Shown: positions 15,982 through 23,278 of the stretch, piece by piece
Numbering within the stretch: the stretch's first letter is position 1
Layout: each line of letters opens with the position of its first letter
Source: Chloroflexota bacterium
Lineage (GTDB): Bacteria; Chloroflexota; UBA6077; CF-72
Length of the DNA: 64,000 nucleotides
Assembly (NCBI GenBank): GCA_019247515.1
Contig: JAFAOS010000252.1
Span: 1-64,000, forward strand
Direction: 5' to 3'
Notes under the pieces: model-generated
Told to the model about the DNA's origin: nothing
Database searches by the model: none
What the model saw: only the letters and a program-made list of their open reading frames with translations
Position numbers and translations under genes: made by a program

Positions 15982-16781
15982 GCGACGTGCGTGTTGACCA
16001 GGTCACCCGGCCGGAGGACCCGCGGGTGGCTGACCTGGTGCGCTTGCTGAACCAGACGTTTCCGGATCCGAACTCGGTGCTCGGTCTGGACCGCATTCAG
16101 CAATTTCTCTCGGACAATTCGACCGGCGCTCCGCGACAGTTCCACGTCCTGCTGGCCGAGCGGCCCAACACGTTCACGAAAAAGTCTGCTTCTCTCCAGA
16201 GAAGAATTGCCGGCACCTCGCAAGGTGGCGGCCACAATGGCTTCGGACTGGTGGGCGCCAGCATCTTCAGCTACGTGGCGGGCTCCAACTGCGGGTTTTC
16301 GGAGTACCTGCTGGTGGAGCCGGCACTTCGCCACCAGGGGCTGGGCCGCATCTTGTTCGATCGGCGCCAGGCTGTATTGAACGCCGACGCGGTGCGCCAT
16401 GGGCAGCCCGCGTGCAACGGAGTGTTCATCGAAGTCGACAGTCCGTGGCGGACGCCGGCGGAATTGCTCGCCGCGGAAAGTTTTGACCCGCTGGAGCGGC
16501 TGCGCGTCTTCGCGCACCTCGGCTTCCGGCGCGTCGCCGTGGCGTACGTCCAACCGCCGCTCGGCGCGGACAAGAGCGCGGTGGAGCACATGGACCTGCT
16601 CTTCGCGCCATGGGCTCCAGAAACACTTGCGAGTGATTCGATCCCGGCGGAGTGGGCGCTGGCGACGCTCGAGACGATCTGGTCGGCATGGACTCCAGAG
16701 CTAGCTGGTAGCTACCTGGTGCAGCTCCGCGGGCAGATTCACGGTCCGTCGGTGTCGCTGGTCGATCCGTTGGTCGCCTGA
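15978..16781 (+). CDS. GNAT-family N-acetyltransferase carrying an in-frame repeat
   Basis: From TTG 15978 (overlapping the aminotransferase stop; GTG 15987 is an alternative) it encodes 267 residues. Residues ~20-65 give the first strands and ~95-135 (FSEYLLVEPALRHQGLGR) the acetyl-CoA loop, where R/QxxGxG is seen as RHQGLG. Between HVLLAERPN and GFGLVGASIF lie about 21 residues (TKKSASLQRRIAG...GGGHN) that are a translation of the intergenic family A repeat. Without them the two strands would join by a normal hairpin turn. The last 43 bp overlap the convergent WYL gene. Substrate unknown. Confidence 0.75.
   Translation: MSDVRVDQVTRPEDPRVADLVRLLNQTFPDPNSVLGLDRIQQFLSDNSTGAPRQFHVLLAERPNTFTKKSASLQRRIAGTSQGGGHNGFGLVGASIFSYVAGSNCGFSEYLLVEPALRHQGLGRILFDRRQAVLNADAVRHGQPACNGVFIEVDSPWRTPAELLAAESFDPLERLRVFAHLGFRRVAVAYVQPPLGADKSAVEHMDLLFAPWAPETLASDSIPAEWALATLETIWSAWTPELAGSYLVQLRGQIHGPSVSLVDPLVA
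16176..16237 (+). repeat. Family A repeat fragment inside a coding sequence
   Basis: TCTGCTTCTCTCCAGAGAAG, then AATTGCCGGCACCTCGCAAG and GTGGCGGCCACAA match the reverse complement of 38028-38075 at all but a few of ~50 positions, and the 5' GAAAAAGTCTGCTTCTC matches 10340. The segment (about 62-63 bp) keeps the GNAT reading frame open on both sides. Confidence 0.8.
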
Positions 16782-17746
16782 CGCTCCGCTGCATTCGTCG
16801 CGCGTGTCAATCGCGCACCCCAGTCGCGGATGTGGTCAATCAGCTCCGGCGGCCGCACCACCTCGAAGTCGGCGCCGATCGCGCCCAGCGTCAACACGGG
16901 CCAGTCCAGGTTGTCGACCGTCATGCGTAGCCGACACGACCCGTCGTCCACGTCCTCCACGGTCGCCCACTGGCCCACCCGCCCGCGCACGCTCGCGCCC
17001 GATGCGTGGACCAGTGCTTCAATCCGCCGTCGGGTCGGCAGGTTCTGAATGCCGGCGCGCACGAAGCTCACCGCGTCGGCGGCTGGCAGCTCGCGCGGCT
17101 GAAAGCGCATGCCAGTGGTGCGCAGACTCTCGAGGCGGTCCAGACGAAAGCTTCGCCAGTCATTGCGCCCGAGATCGAAGGCAACCAGGTACCAGCGCTG
17201 GCCCAGCGAGACCAGTCGGTGCGGCTCGACGTGGCGCGTGCTGCGCTCGGCGCTCTGCGCCGTGTAGGCAAAGCGCAGGCGTTCTTCGTCGCGACACGCC
17301 TGGGCGATGGTCGTGAGCACGCCGGCGTCGACGTTGGGACCACCGCTCCACACAACTGGCCCGTTGGTCATGGCCCGCAGCGCATCGACGCGGTGGCGCA
17401 AGTGGGGCGGCATGATGCGCGCGACCTTGGCCAGCGCGCGCACCGAGGACTCCTCGATGCCGGCGATCGCGCCCTGGGCCGCGGCGCGCAGGCCGATCGC
17501 CAGGGCCACCGCCTCGTCGTCGTCCAGGACCAGCGGCGGCAGCGCCGCCCCCGCTGCCAGCTGATAGCCGCCGTCGATGCCGCGGCGCGCCTCGACGGGA
17601 TAGCCAAGCTCGCGCAGACGGTCAACATCCCGCCGCAAGGTGCGCGGCGAGACGTCGAGCCGCTCGGCCAGCTCGTCGCCAGGCCAGAAGCGATGCGTCT
17701 GCAGCAAAGACAGCAGCCGCAAGGTGCGCGAGCTGGTATTGGCCAT
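16739..17746 (-). CDS. WYL-domain transcriptional regulator (YafY/DeoR-type HTH)
   Basis: A 335-residue regulator with an N-terminal winged helix (LRLLSLLQTHRFWPGDELAE, then RTLRRDVDRLRELGYPVEA) and a WYL domain around residues 145-230 (EPHRLVSLGQRWYLVAFDLGR), followed by the WCX C-terminal extension. WYL proteins bind nucleic-acid-derived or other small ligands and often control stress or defence genes; the target here is unknown. It reads towards the GNAT gene and overlaps its 3' end by 43 bp. A VOC gene is downstream of its start in the opposite-facing direction of transcription order, 85 bp away. Confidence 0.87.
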   Translation of the reverse strand: MANTSSRTLRLLSLLQTHRFWPGDELAERLDVSPRTLRRDVDRLRELGYPVEARRGIDGGYQLAAGAALPPLVLDDDEAVALAIGLRAAAQGAIAGIEESSVRALAKVARIMPPHLRHRVDALRAMTNGPVVWSGGPNVDAGVLTTIAQACRDEERLRFAYTAQSAERSTRHVEPHRLVSLGQRWYLVAFDLGRNDWRSFRLDRLESLRTTGMRFQPRELPAADAVSFVRAGIQNLPTRRRIEALVHASGASVRGRVGQWATVEDVDDGSCRLRMTVDNLDWPVLTLGAIGADFEVVRPPELIDHIRDWGARLTRATNAAERQATNGSTSDTDGP

Positions 17747-17831
17747 GGTTCTGGTACCGAGTTTGTAGCAGGATCAGGCCAGAAACTGTCCGCTAGGCGG
17801 CTTGCTCGGGCGGTCCGGGGGATGAGTCGGT

Positions 17832-18188
17832 TCAGAGCCCGATCGCCAGCGGGTGCCGCGGCTCGTACAGGCCCATCTCGCCGCCGCCGGGGATTTTCAG
17901 CGTTGTCAGACGGCCGAAGCCGGCGTCGGTCACCACGCTCGTGAATTCCACGCCGCGTGCTTCCAGGTCCTTGACCGTCGCCGCGATGTCGTCGCACATC
18001 AGGTACAACTCCTGCCGACCGCTGTCAGACGGCTCGGTGGGGTGAATGCCGAGCTCGCCCGGCGGCAGCTTGAAGATCAGCCAACCGCCGTGCGCGTCGA
18101 CGTACGGATAGCCCAGCACGTCACGGAAAAAGGCGCGCGCCCGCTCGGCGTCTTCGGCGTAAATGATGGAGTGGACACCAACGATCAT
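17832..18188 (-). CDS. Small VOC-family (glyoxalase-like) protein
   Basis: A 118-residue single-module pair of beta-alpha-beta-beta-beta units: MIVGVHSIIYAEDAERARAF at the start, GELGIHPTEPSDSGRQELYL in the middle and GGGEMGLYEPRHP at the end, typical of small glyoxalase/bleomycin-resistance proteins. H6, H~54 and the terminal E (LYEP) are plausible metal ligands. Function not assigned. Its ATG shares two bases with the ATG of the divergent gene at 18187 (the CATG palindrome), so both cannot have normal 5' leaders unless one starts elsewhere. Confidence 0.75.
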   Translation of the reverse strand: MIVGVHSIIYAEDAERARAFFRDVLGYPYVDAHGGWLIFKLPPGELGIHPTEPSDSGRQELYLMCDDIAATVKDLEARGVEFTSVVTDAGFGRLTTLKIPGGGEMGLYEPRHPLAIGL

Positions 18189-18849
18189 GGACGCAAGTCT
18201 GCCACCTCGCGCTGACCCGAGCATCGAGGCCGCCGTCGGCCAGGCCAGAGCGGCCCTTGCGCGCTTCGGCCTGCTGCTGTTCTCGGATCCGGCGCTGCCA
18301 AGCCTGGTCGGCGTGATCGTGGATGAGCCCCTGCGCAGCTCGTGGTGGGGCCACCCGCGCGGACACGTCATCTATGCGGCGATGAACCGTCTCGAAGACG
18401 ATCCCGACGTGCTGTCGAGCAAGCTGATCGCCGGCAAGGTGACGTACGTTCATCGCAACCTGTGGCCAGCGGTGTACGCGGCCGGTACCGGCCGGGAGGC
18501 GTGGCAATTGAACAATCTCTCGGCGGGAGCGCGCTGGCTGCTCGAGGAGACGGACGCCCATGGCGCGGTCCAGACTGACATGGCGGTGCCGCCTCGAGAA
18601 GTGCGAGCCGACAAGCGCACCGCCGACTTCGCCCGCGAGCTGGAACGTCGAGTGCTGGTCCACGCGACGGAGTTCCACACGCCCAGCGGCGCGCACGCCA
18701 AGCTGCTCGAAACCTGGCAGCGCTGGGCGGCGACTGTCAAGTTTCGGCCGCCAGCACTCTCCGCCGCGGAAGCACGTGCCGAACTGGAAGCCGCCGCCGC
18801 GCGCCTCCCAGCCGATGGCGCATTAGTCCGGCTCCCGTGGCGCCGATAA
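18187..18849 (+). CDS. Uncharacterised protein, 220 residues
   Basis: I do not recognise the family with confidence. From ATG 18187 the product has a conserved-looking central block, LRSSWWGHPRGHVIYAAMNR, VTYVHRNLWPAVYAAGTGRE and LLEETDAHGAV, rich in Trp and His, followed by a charged helical C-terminus (SAAEARAELEAAAARLP). No signal peptide or membrane segment is visible. Codon use matches its neighbours. ATGs at 18163 and 18166 would extend it into the divergent VOC gene. It may be a nucleic-acid-related or enzyme domain, but no catalytic motif can be named. Confidence 0.65.
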   Translation: MDASLPPRADPSIEAAVGQARAALARFGLLLFSDPALPSLVGVIVDEPLRSSWWGHPRGHVIYAAMNRLEDDPDVLSSKLIAGKVTYVHRNLWPAVYAAGTGREAWQLNNLSAGARWLLEETDAHGAVQTDMAVPPREVRADKRTADFARELERRVLVHATEFHTPSGAHAKLLETWQRWAATVKFRPPALSAAEARAELEAAAARLPADGALVRLPWRR

Positions 18850-18861
18850 ACGCTGCACATC

Positions 18862-18930
18862 AGGCAATGGGCGTGCATAAGCAGACGCTAGAGCTAACCA
18901 TGTGCAGCGGCGTACGCTGTCGACACACTG
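18862..18930. repeat. Isolated units of the palindrome-end repeat
   Basis: GGGCGTGCATAAGCAGACGC, then ATGTGCAGCGGCGTACGCTG repeats the pattern at the right edge of the second palindromic element (GGCGTGCATAAGCATGC, then ATGTGCAGCGGCGCGCATAG). It lies in the 92-bp gap before the thiolase, next to or within its promoter. Confidence 0.6.
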
Positions 18931-18941
18931 GGAGGTCGCTC

Positions 18942-20105
18942 ATGCCTGAAGCCGTCATCGTGGCTGCTACACGTTCGCCGATCGGCCGCGCCAACAAGGG
19001 TCATCTCGTCGACGTCCGACCCGACAACCTGGCCGCGCACGTGGTCTCCAGAGTCATGGACAAGGTGCCGCAACTGTCGGCCGACATGGTCGAGGACCTG
19101 CTGTGCGGCTGCGGGCTGCCGGGCGGCGAGCAGGGCTTCAACCTGGCTCGCGTCGTCAGCATCCTGAGTCGGGTCAATTCGCCGGGCGTCACCGTCAATC
19201 GCTACTGCTCCAGCTCGCTGGCCACGACGCGCATGGCCGCGCACGCGATCAAGGCCGGCGAGGGCGACGTGTTCCTGTCTGTCGGCGTCGAGTGCGTCTC
19301 GCGCTTCGGCAACGGCACCTCCGATCCGCGTTCTGCCCGCAACCCTCGGCTGGAGCCGGGCAACGCCGAGGGCTATCCAGACATCTACATCTCGATGGGC
19401 CTGACCGCCGAGAACGTCGCCGAGCGCGAGGGCATTTCGCGCGAGGAGATGGACCAGTATGCGGTCAAGAGCCAGACCGCCGCGGTCGCCGCCCAGGAGT
19501 CGGGGTTCTTCGATCGCGAGATCGTGCCCGTGCCGCTGCCGAATGGCGAGGTCTTCTCTCGCGACGACGGCCCGCGGCCGGGCACGACGATGGAGGTACT
19601 CGCCACGCTCAAGCCGGCGTTTCGCGAGGACGGCGCGGTGACGGCCGGCAACTCGTGTCCGCTCAACGACGGCGCCGCGGCGGTGGTGTTGATGTCTGAT
19701 TCGCGCGCCCGCGACCTGGGCGTGCAACCCCTGGCGCGCGTCATTGCCACGGGCGTCTCGGCGCTGGAGCCCGAGATCATGGGCCTGGGCCCGGTCGACG
19801 CCTCGCGCCAGGCCCTCAAGCGCGCTGGCATGACCATGGACGACATCGACGTGGTGGAGATCAACGAGGCCTTTGCGGCGCAGGTCATCCCGTCGGCCAG
19901 GAAGCTCGGCGTCGATCCGCTGTCGGACAAGCTCAATCCACACGGCGGGGCGATTGCGCTGGGCCACCCGTTTGGGATGACCGGGGCGCGCATCCTGTGC
20001 ACGCTGCTCAATGACCTGACCACCATGGACAAGACGGTGGGCCTGGAGACGATGTGCGTCGGCGGCGGTCAGGGGATGGCGATGATCATCGAGCGGCTCA
20101 CCTAA
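18942..20105 (+). CDS. Acetyl-CoA acyltransferase (thiolase)
   Basis: A 387-residue thiolase with nucleophilic C89 in NRYCSSSL, H342 in ALGHPFGMTGAR and C372 in ETMCVGGGQG, the complete catalytic set. Such enzymes cleave 3-ketoacyl-CoA (beta-oxidation) or condense two acyl-CoAs. The strong GGAGGT Shine-Dalgarno 5 bp before ATG 18942 fixes the start. It stands alone, with repeat units before it and the second large palindrome directly after its stop. Confidence 0.92.
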   Translation: MPEAVIVAATRSPIGRANKGHLVDVRPDNLAAHVVSRVMDKVPQLSADMVEDLLCGCGLPGGEQGFNLARVVSILSRVNSPGVTVNRYCSSSLATTRMAAHAIKAGEGDVFLSVGVECVSRFGNGTSDPRSARNPRLEPGNAEGYPDIYISMGLTAENVAEREGISREEMDQYAVKSQTAAVAAQESGFFDREIVPVPLPNGEVFSRDDGPRPGTTMEVLATLKPAFREDGAVTAGNSCPLNDGAAAVVLMSDSRARDLGVQPLARVIATGVSALEPEIMGLGPVDASRQALKRAGMTMDDIDVVEINEAFAAQVIPSARKLGVDPLSDKLNPHGGAIALGHPFGMTGARILCTLLNDLTTMDKTVGLETMCVGGGQGMAMIIERLT

Positions 20106-20130
20106 GTGCTCGCCGCATCCGGCTCTTGAG

Positions 20131-20460
20131 CATGTTTATGTACGCCGCTGCGCGGCGGAGGGGTTCCACCCCTCTACCCCGCTGGCGTGGCCGACAAGGA
20201 TCGACCACAGTTGTCAGCGGCGTGTTCGACAAGAGGGGGAGCTCCGCTCCCCCCGGAATCCCCCCACGGGGCTTCGCCGAATGCTGAGATCTGCACGGCG
20301 GTCAAGATGCTCCGGCCGCCGAAGGCCGTGGGGACTGGGGAGCGGAGCTCCCCAGCGTAGCGCTCCCTCGCTGAAAGCTGTGGTCGACTGCCGTCGGCCA
20401 CGCCAGCGGGGTAGAGGGGCAGCGCCCCTCCGCCGCGCAGCGGCGTGCATAAGCATGCTC
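20131..20460. repeat. Large near-palindromic element, copy 2 (330 bp)
   Basis: The left end GCATGTTTATGTACGCCGCT pairs with the right end AGCGGCGTGCATAAGCATGC, and the inverted match runs inward for about 95 bp (CGCGGCGGAGGGG, CTCTACCCCGCTGGCGTGGC, CGACCACAG). Further in, AGGGGGAGCTCCGCTCCCCC faces TGGGGAGCGGAGCTCCCCAG, and CCCCACGGGGCTTCGCCG faces GGCCGCCGAAGGCCGTGGGG, leaving only a short unpaired centre. It fills most of the 20106-20510 gap; nothing coding was seen there. Confidence 0.83.
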
Positions 20461-20510
20461 AGAACCTGATGTGCAGCGGCGCGCATAGGCAGGCGTCGCA
20501 GCTCGAGAGT

Positions 20511-21467
20511 TCAGAGAGGCTTGTGGAGGATGACCGAGGCCGGCTCCAGCTTGAAGCCGAGCTCCAGGTTGATGTGCAGCATCGGCGCGTTGGTCGCATC
20601 GTTTTCGGCGCGGATTTCGACGAAGCCGTGCTGCCGCGCATAGTCGATCGTCAGCAGTTTCAACGCGAGGGCGAGGCCGCGGCCGCGGTAGGCGGCGTCC
20701 ACGCCGGTGAAGCCGACGTGGAGGATGCCAGGACGTCGCGAATCCCGGCGGAGCCGGCTGATCGCGACCATGCGCGTGCCGTCGAGCGCCAGAAAGCTGC
20801 CTCCGTCGAGCGCGGTTTCGGGGTTCAGCTCGACGGCCAGGAACTGATCGAACAGCAGCGAGCCCTCGGGGTCGTAGCCGGGCTCGTCCCGGTAGATGCG
20901 TTGCTCGAACTCGTAGAGGTCCCGCGCGAAGTGGTCGCCCCGTCGCTGGCGCTCGTCCGCGAGCGTCACCACGGACAGCCCCTGATCGGCGACTCGGCGG
21001 GTCGCCGACGGCAGGCGCTCGAGCTTGCCCTCAGCGACCTCCAGGGCCGCATCCCAGCGACGGTGCGCTTCCTCGAACCCGCGGTGTTGGAGAAAGGCAA
21101 CGCTCCATGGACGCACTTCTGAGGCTTCCGCGCTGATCTGACGCGGATTCCAGTTCGCGACGACGTGGTCGAGCAATCCTGAATACAGGCATGCGCCGAC
21201 GCCCTGGCGTTGAAAGTCCGGGTCCACATTCAGGCGCAGGTAGAACTTTTGCGGGTGATACGCCCACCAGCCATGCCCAAGCTCGCCCCAGCCGACCACC
21301 AGGCCGTCGCGCTCGGCGGCGAGCCCGTAGCGCAGCAGGCGCGGATTCCAGCTGGCGTCGCGCTCGCGGTACCAGTCTGGACCGCGGCTCTCGGCGGGAT
21401 CGATCGCCGTGCCGATCGCCGCCAGCCGCTCGTAGTCGGCTGGCTCGACCGGTCGGAGTCTGGTCAC
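20511..21467 (-). CDS. Tandem-GNAT acetyltransferase
   Basis: From GTG 21467 it encodes 318 residues with two GNAT modules. The first (residues 1-150) has FYLRLNVDPDFQRQGVGACLY, i.e. the Q/RxxGxG acetyl-CoA loop as RQGVGA; the second (160-318) has HVGFTGVDAAYRGRGLALAL, with RGRGLA. Two-module proteins of this kind (mycothiol synthase-like in architecture) acylate amines of small molecules, often with one inactive module. The start lies 7 bp after the stop of the thiamine-diphosphate enzyme gene, so it is likely the second gene of that operon. Confidence 0.82.
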   Translation of the reverse strand: MTRLRPVEPADYERLAAIGTAIDPAESRGPDWYRERDASWNPRLLRYGLAAERDGLVVGWGELGHGWWAYHPQKFYLRLNVDPDFQRQGVGACLYSGLLDHVVANWNPRQISAEASEVRPWSVAFLQHRGFEEAHRRWDAALEVAEGKLERLPSATRRVADQGLSVVTLADERQRRGDHFARDLYEFEQRIYRDEPGYDPEGSLLFDQFLAVELNPETALDGGSFLALDGTRMVAISRLRRDSRRPGILHVGFTGVDAAYRGRGLALALKLLTIDYARQHGFVEIRAENDATNAPMLHINLELGFKLEPASVILHKPL

Positions 21468-21474
21468 GGTGCGT

Positions 21475-23124
21475 TCAGTCGTCGCGGCCGTAGTGGAGGC
21501 GGCGGTAGGGCACGGTGATGACGTTGCGCGAAATGCGCGCGTCGATGACCATGACGCCCTTGTTCGCCAGCCAGTCGGCGGCGGCAGTGCGCACGTCCTC
21601 GACGTGCGTTGCCAGACAGCCGCGACCACCGAACGAGCGCGCGACCGCGCCCAGGTCCGGCGTCGGGATCGTCGCCAGATCGAACTGCCGGTCGTGGGCT
21701 TTCATCTTGTGGTACTCGGAGCCGAGGGCCTGGTCGTTCAGCACGGTGACCAGCAACGGCATGTCGTAGCGGACGGCGGTTTCGAGTTCGGCCAGGTGCA
21801 TCATCGTGCTGGCGTCGCCGTCCACGAGCAGGGTGGGCTGATTGCCGGTGGCGACGATCGCGCCCATCGCGGCGGGCAGCATCTGACCAATGCAACCGAA
21901 GAAATGTCCGGCGACGACGCGGCGCCCGGGCGCGTTGAACAGCATGGTGGTAAAGCCAGTGCTCGCCCCGCTGCCCATGACGAGTTGCACGTCGGTTGGC
22001 AGGCTCTGGTCGAGTGTCAGACACACCTCTCGCGGATCGACGCGGTCGGCTTCGATCGGGAACTCGGCGGTATCCGCGTGGTGGTTGACCAGCCGCTGCT
22101 CGACTTCGGGAGTGCGGTAGCCGGCGCTGGTGAACGACCGCTCTGCAAGCCGCGCGTCCAGACTCTCGACACCGAGTCGGGCATCCGCCTGGACATAGCA
22201 GTCCGCGGCTTTGGCGCCACTCATCAGCACGTGGGGCTTGGTGTCGATGTGGATGAAGCGCGCGTTGGGATACAGGTAGCCGTGCTCGGTGGTGTAGCGG
22301 TTCAGGCTGGCGCCGACGCCGATGACGCAGTCGGCCTCCTGGAACAGCTCCATCGCCGTGCTGCTGCCGTAGAAGCCGGAGATACCCACGTAATAGGGTT
22401 CCTCCGACAACCAGTTCTTGGCCATGAGCGTGGTGGCGATCAGCGCGCCCATGCGCCGCGCCAGGCGCACGACCGCTTCACCGGCGCCGGAGCGGATGGC
22501 GCCGCGACCGACGATGATCAGCGGTTTGCTGGAGCCCGCAATGATGTCGACGGCTCGCGCCAGGCTGTCCGGATTGGGCTGAATGCGGTTGGAGCCCAGG
22601 ATCGCCGACGAGGGCACGTATTCCTCGTCGTCGTCCATCGTCTTCTGCTGGGTGTCCATGGGGGCGCTGAGCAGGATCGGTCGCGATTCGAGTTTGGCCC
22701 GGTAGAACGCCTTGCGCACCGCGTCGTAGGCGGTGTCCGGTGACAACACTCGCACGAAGCCGGCTTCGCAGGCTTCGGCAAAGCGCGACTGATCGAAGCG
22801 CTGGACATATTCCTCGTCGTCTGTTGGCGACTCGCCGACGAAGGCGACCAGGCCAGATTGGGCGCGCGCGGCGGTGACGAGCGCGGTGGCCAGCTGGGTG
22901 ACGCCCGGTCCGCAGGTGGCCGTGCACACGCCGGGCGAGTAGGTGACGCGCGCCCAGCCGTCGGCCATGCCCAGGCCGGCGCCTTCGTGGCGTACTTCGA
23001 GCAGCTGCACGCCGAGGTCGTGCAGGGCCTCCATCCAGTACATGTTGCCATCGCCCATCATGCCGAAGACCGACGTCGTGCCCTCGGCGGCGAACGCCTT
23101 GGCGAGACCCTCAAAGACCTTCAT
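21475..23124 (-). CDS. Thiamine-diphosphate enzyme, acetolactate synthase-like
   Basis: A 549-residue three-domain ThDP enzyme. The N-terminal PYR domain has the conserved glutamate E47 (VRHEGAG); the C-terminal PP domain has the GDG...N motif as VDGDASTMM followed by VLNDQALGSEY. The central domain contains KPLIIVGRGAIRSGA. The family includes acetolactate synthase, benzoylformate and phosphonopyruvate decarboxylases and sulfoacetaldehyde acetyltransferase; no regulatory small subunit is present, so a catabolic decarboxylase or lyase is more likely than amino-acid synthesis. Precedes a tandem-GNAT gene by 7 bp. Confidence 0.85.
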   Translation of the reverse strand: MKVFEGLAKAFAAEGTTSVFGMMGDGNMYWMEALHDLGVQLLEVRHEGAGLGMADGWARVTYSPGVCTATCGPGVTQLATALVTAARAQSGLVAFVGESPTDDEEYVQRFDQSRFAEACEAGFVRVLSPDTAYDAVRKAFYRAKLESRPILLSAPMDTQQKTMDDDEEYVPSSAILGSNRIQPNPDSLARAVDIIAGSSKPLIIVGRGAIRSGAGEAVVRLARRMGALIATTLMAKNWLSEEPYYVGISGFYGSSTAMELFQEADCVIGVGASLNRYTTEHGYLYPNARFIHIDTKPHVLMSGAKAADCYVQADARLGVESLDARLAERSFTSAGYRTPEVEQRLVNHHADTAEFPIEADRVDPREVCLTLDQSLPTDVQLVMGSGASTGFTTMLFNAPGRRVVAGHFFGCIGQMLPAAMGAIVATGNQPTLLVDGDASTMMHLAELETAVRYDMPLLVTVLNDQALGSEYHKMKAHDRQFDLATIPTPDLGAVARSFGGRGCLATHVEDVRTAAADWLANKGVMVIDARISRNVITVPYRRLHYGRDD

Positions 23125-23144
23125 ACCCGCCGATGCTATCGAAC

Positions 23145-23257
23145 CCCCTCTCCCTCTGGGAGAGGGCAGGGGTGAGGGCTACGTGCGAGCCGAACAGTGC
23201 TGCCGTGATAGGTAGCCCTCACCCGCGCTAAAGCGCGACCTCTCCCAGAGGAGAGGT
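23145..23257. repeat. Inverted repeat with CCCTCTCCC/GGGAGAGGG core
   Basis: CCCTCTCCCTCTGGGAGAGG and GGTGAGGGCTA on the left face TAGCCCTCACCC and CCTCTCCCAGAGGAGAGG on the right, forming a ~110-bp imperfect palindrome in the 154-bp gap between two same-strand ThDP-enzyme genes. A single half-copy occurs at 36022-36064. Confidence 0.8.
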
Positions 23258-23278
23258 GACTCTCCATTATGCGTCCCC

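Noticed and set aside
20054..20287. 77-codon plus-strand frame over the thiolase end and second palindrome
   Set aside because: Its residues (for example YAAARRRGSTPLPRWRGRQG) are a translation of the palindrome arm; the same string appears at 2462 from the first copy.
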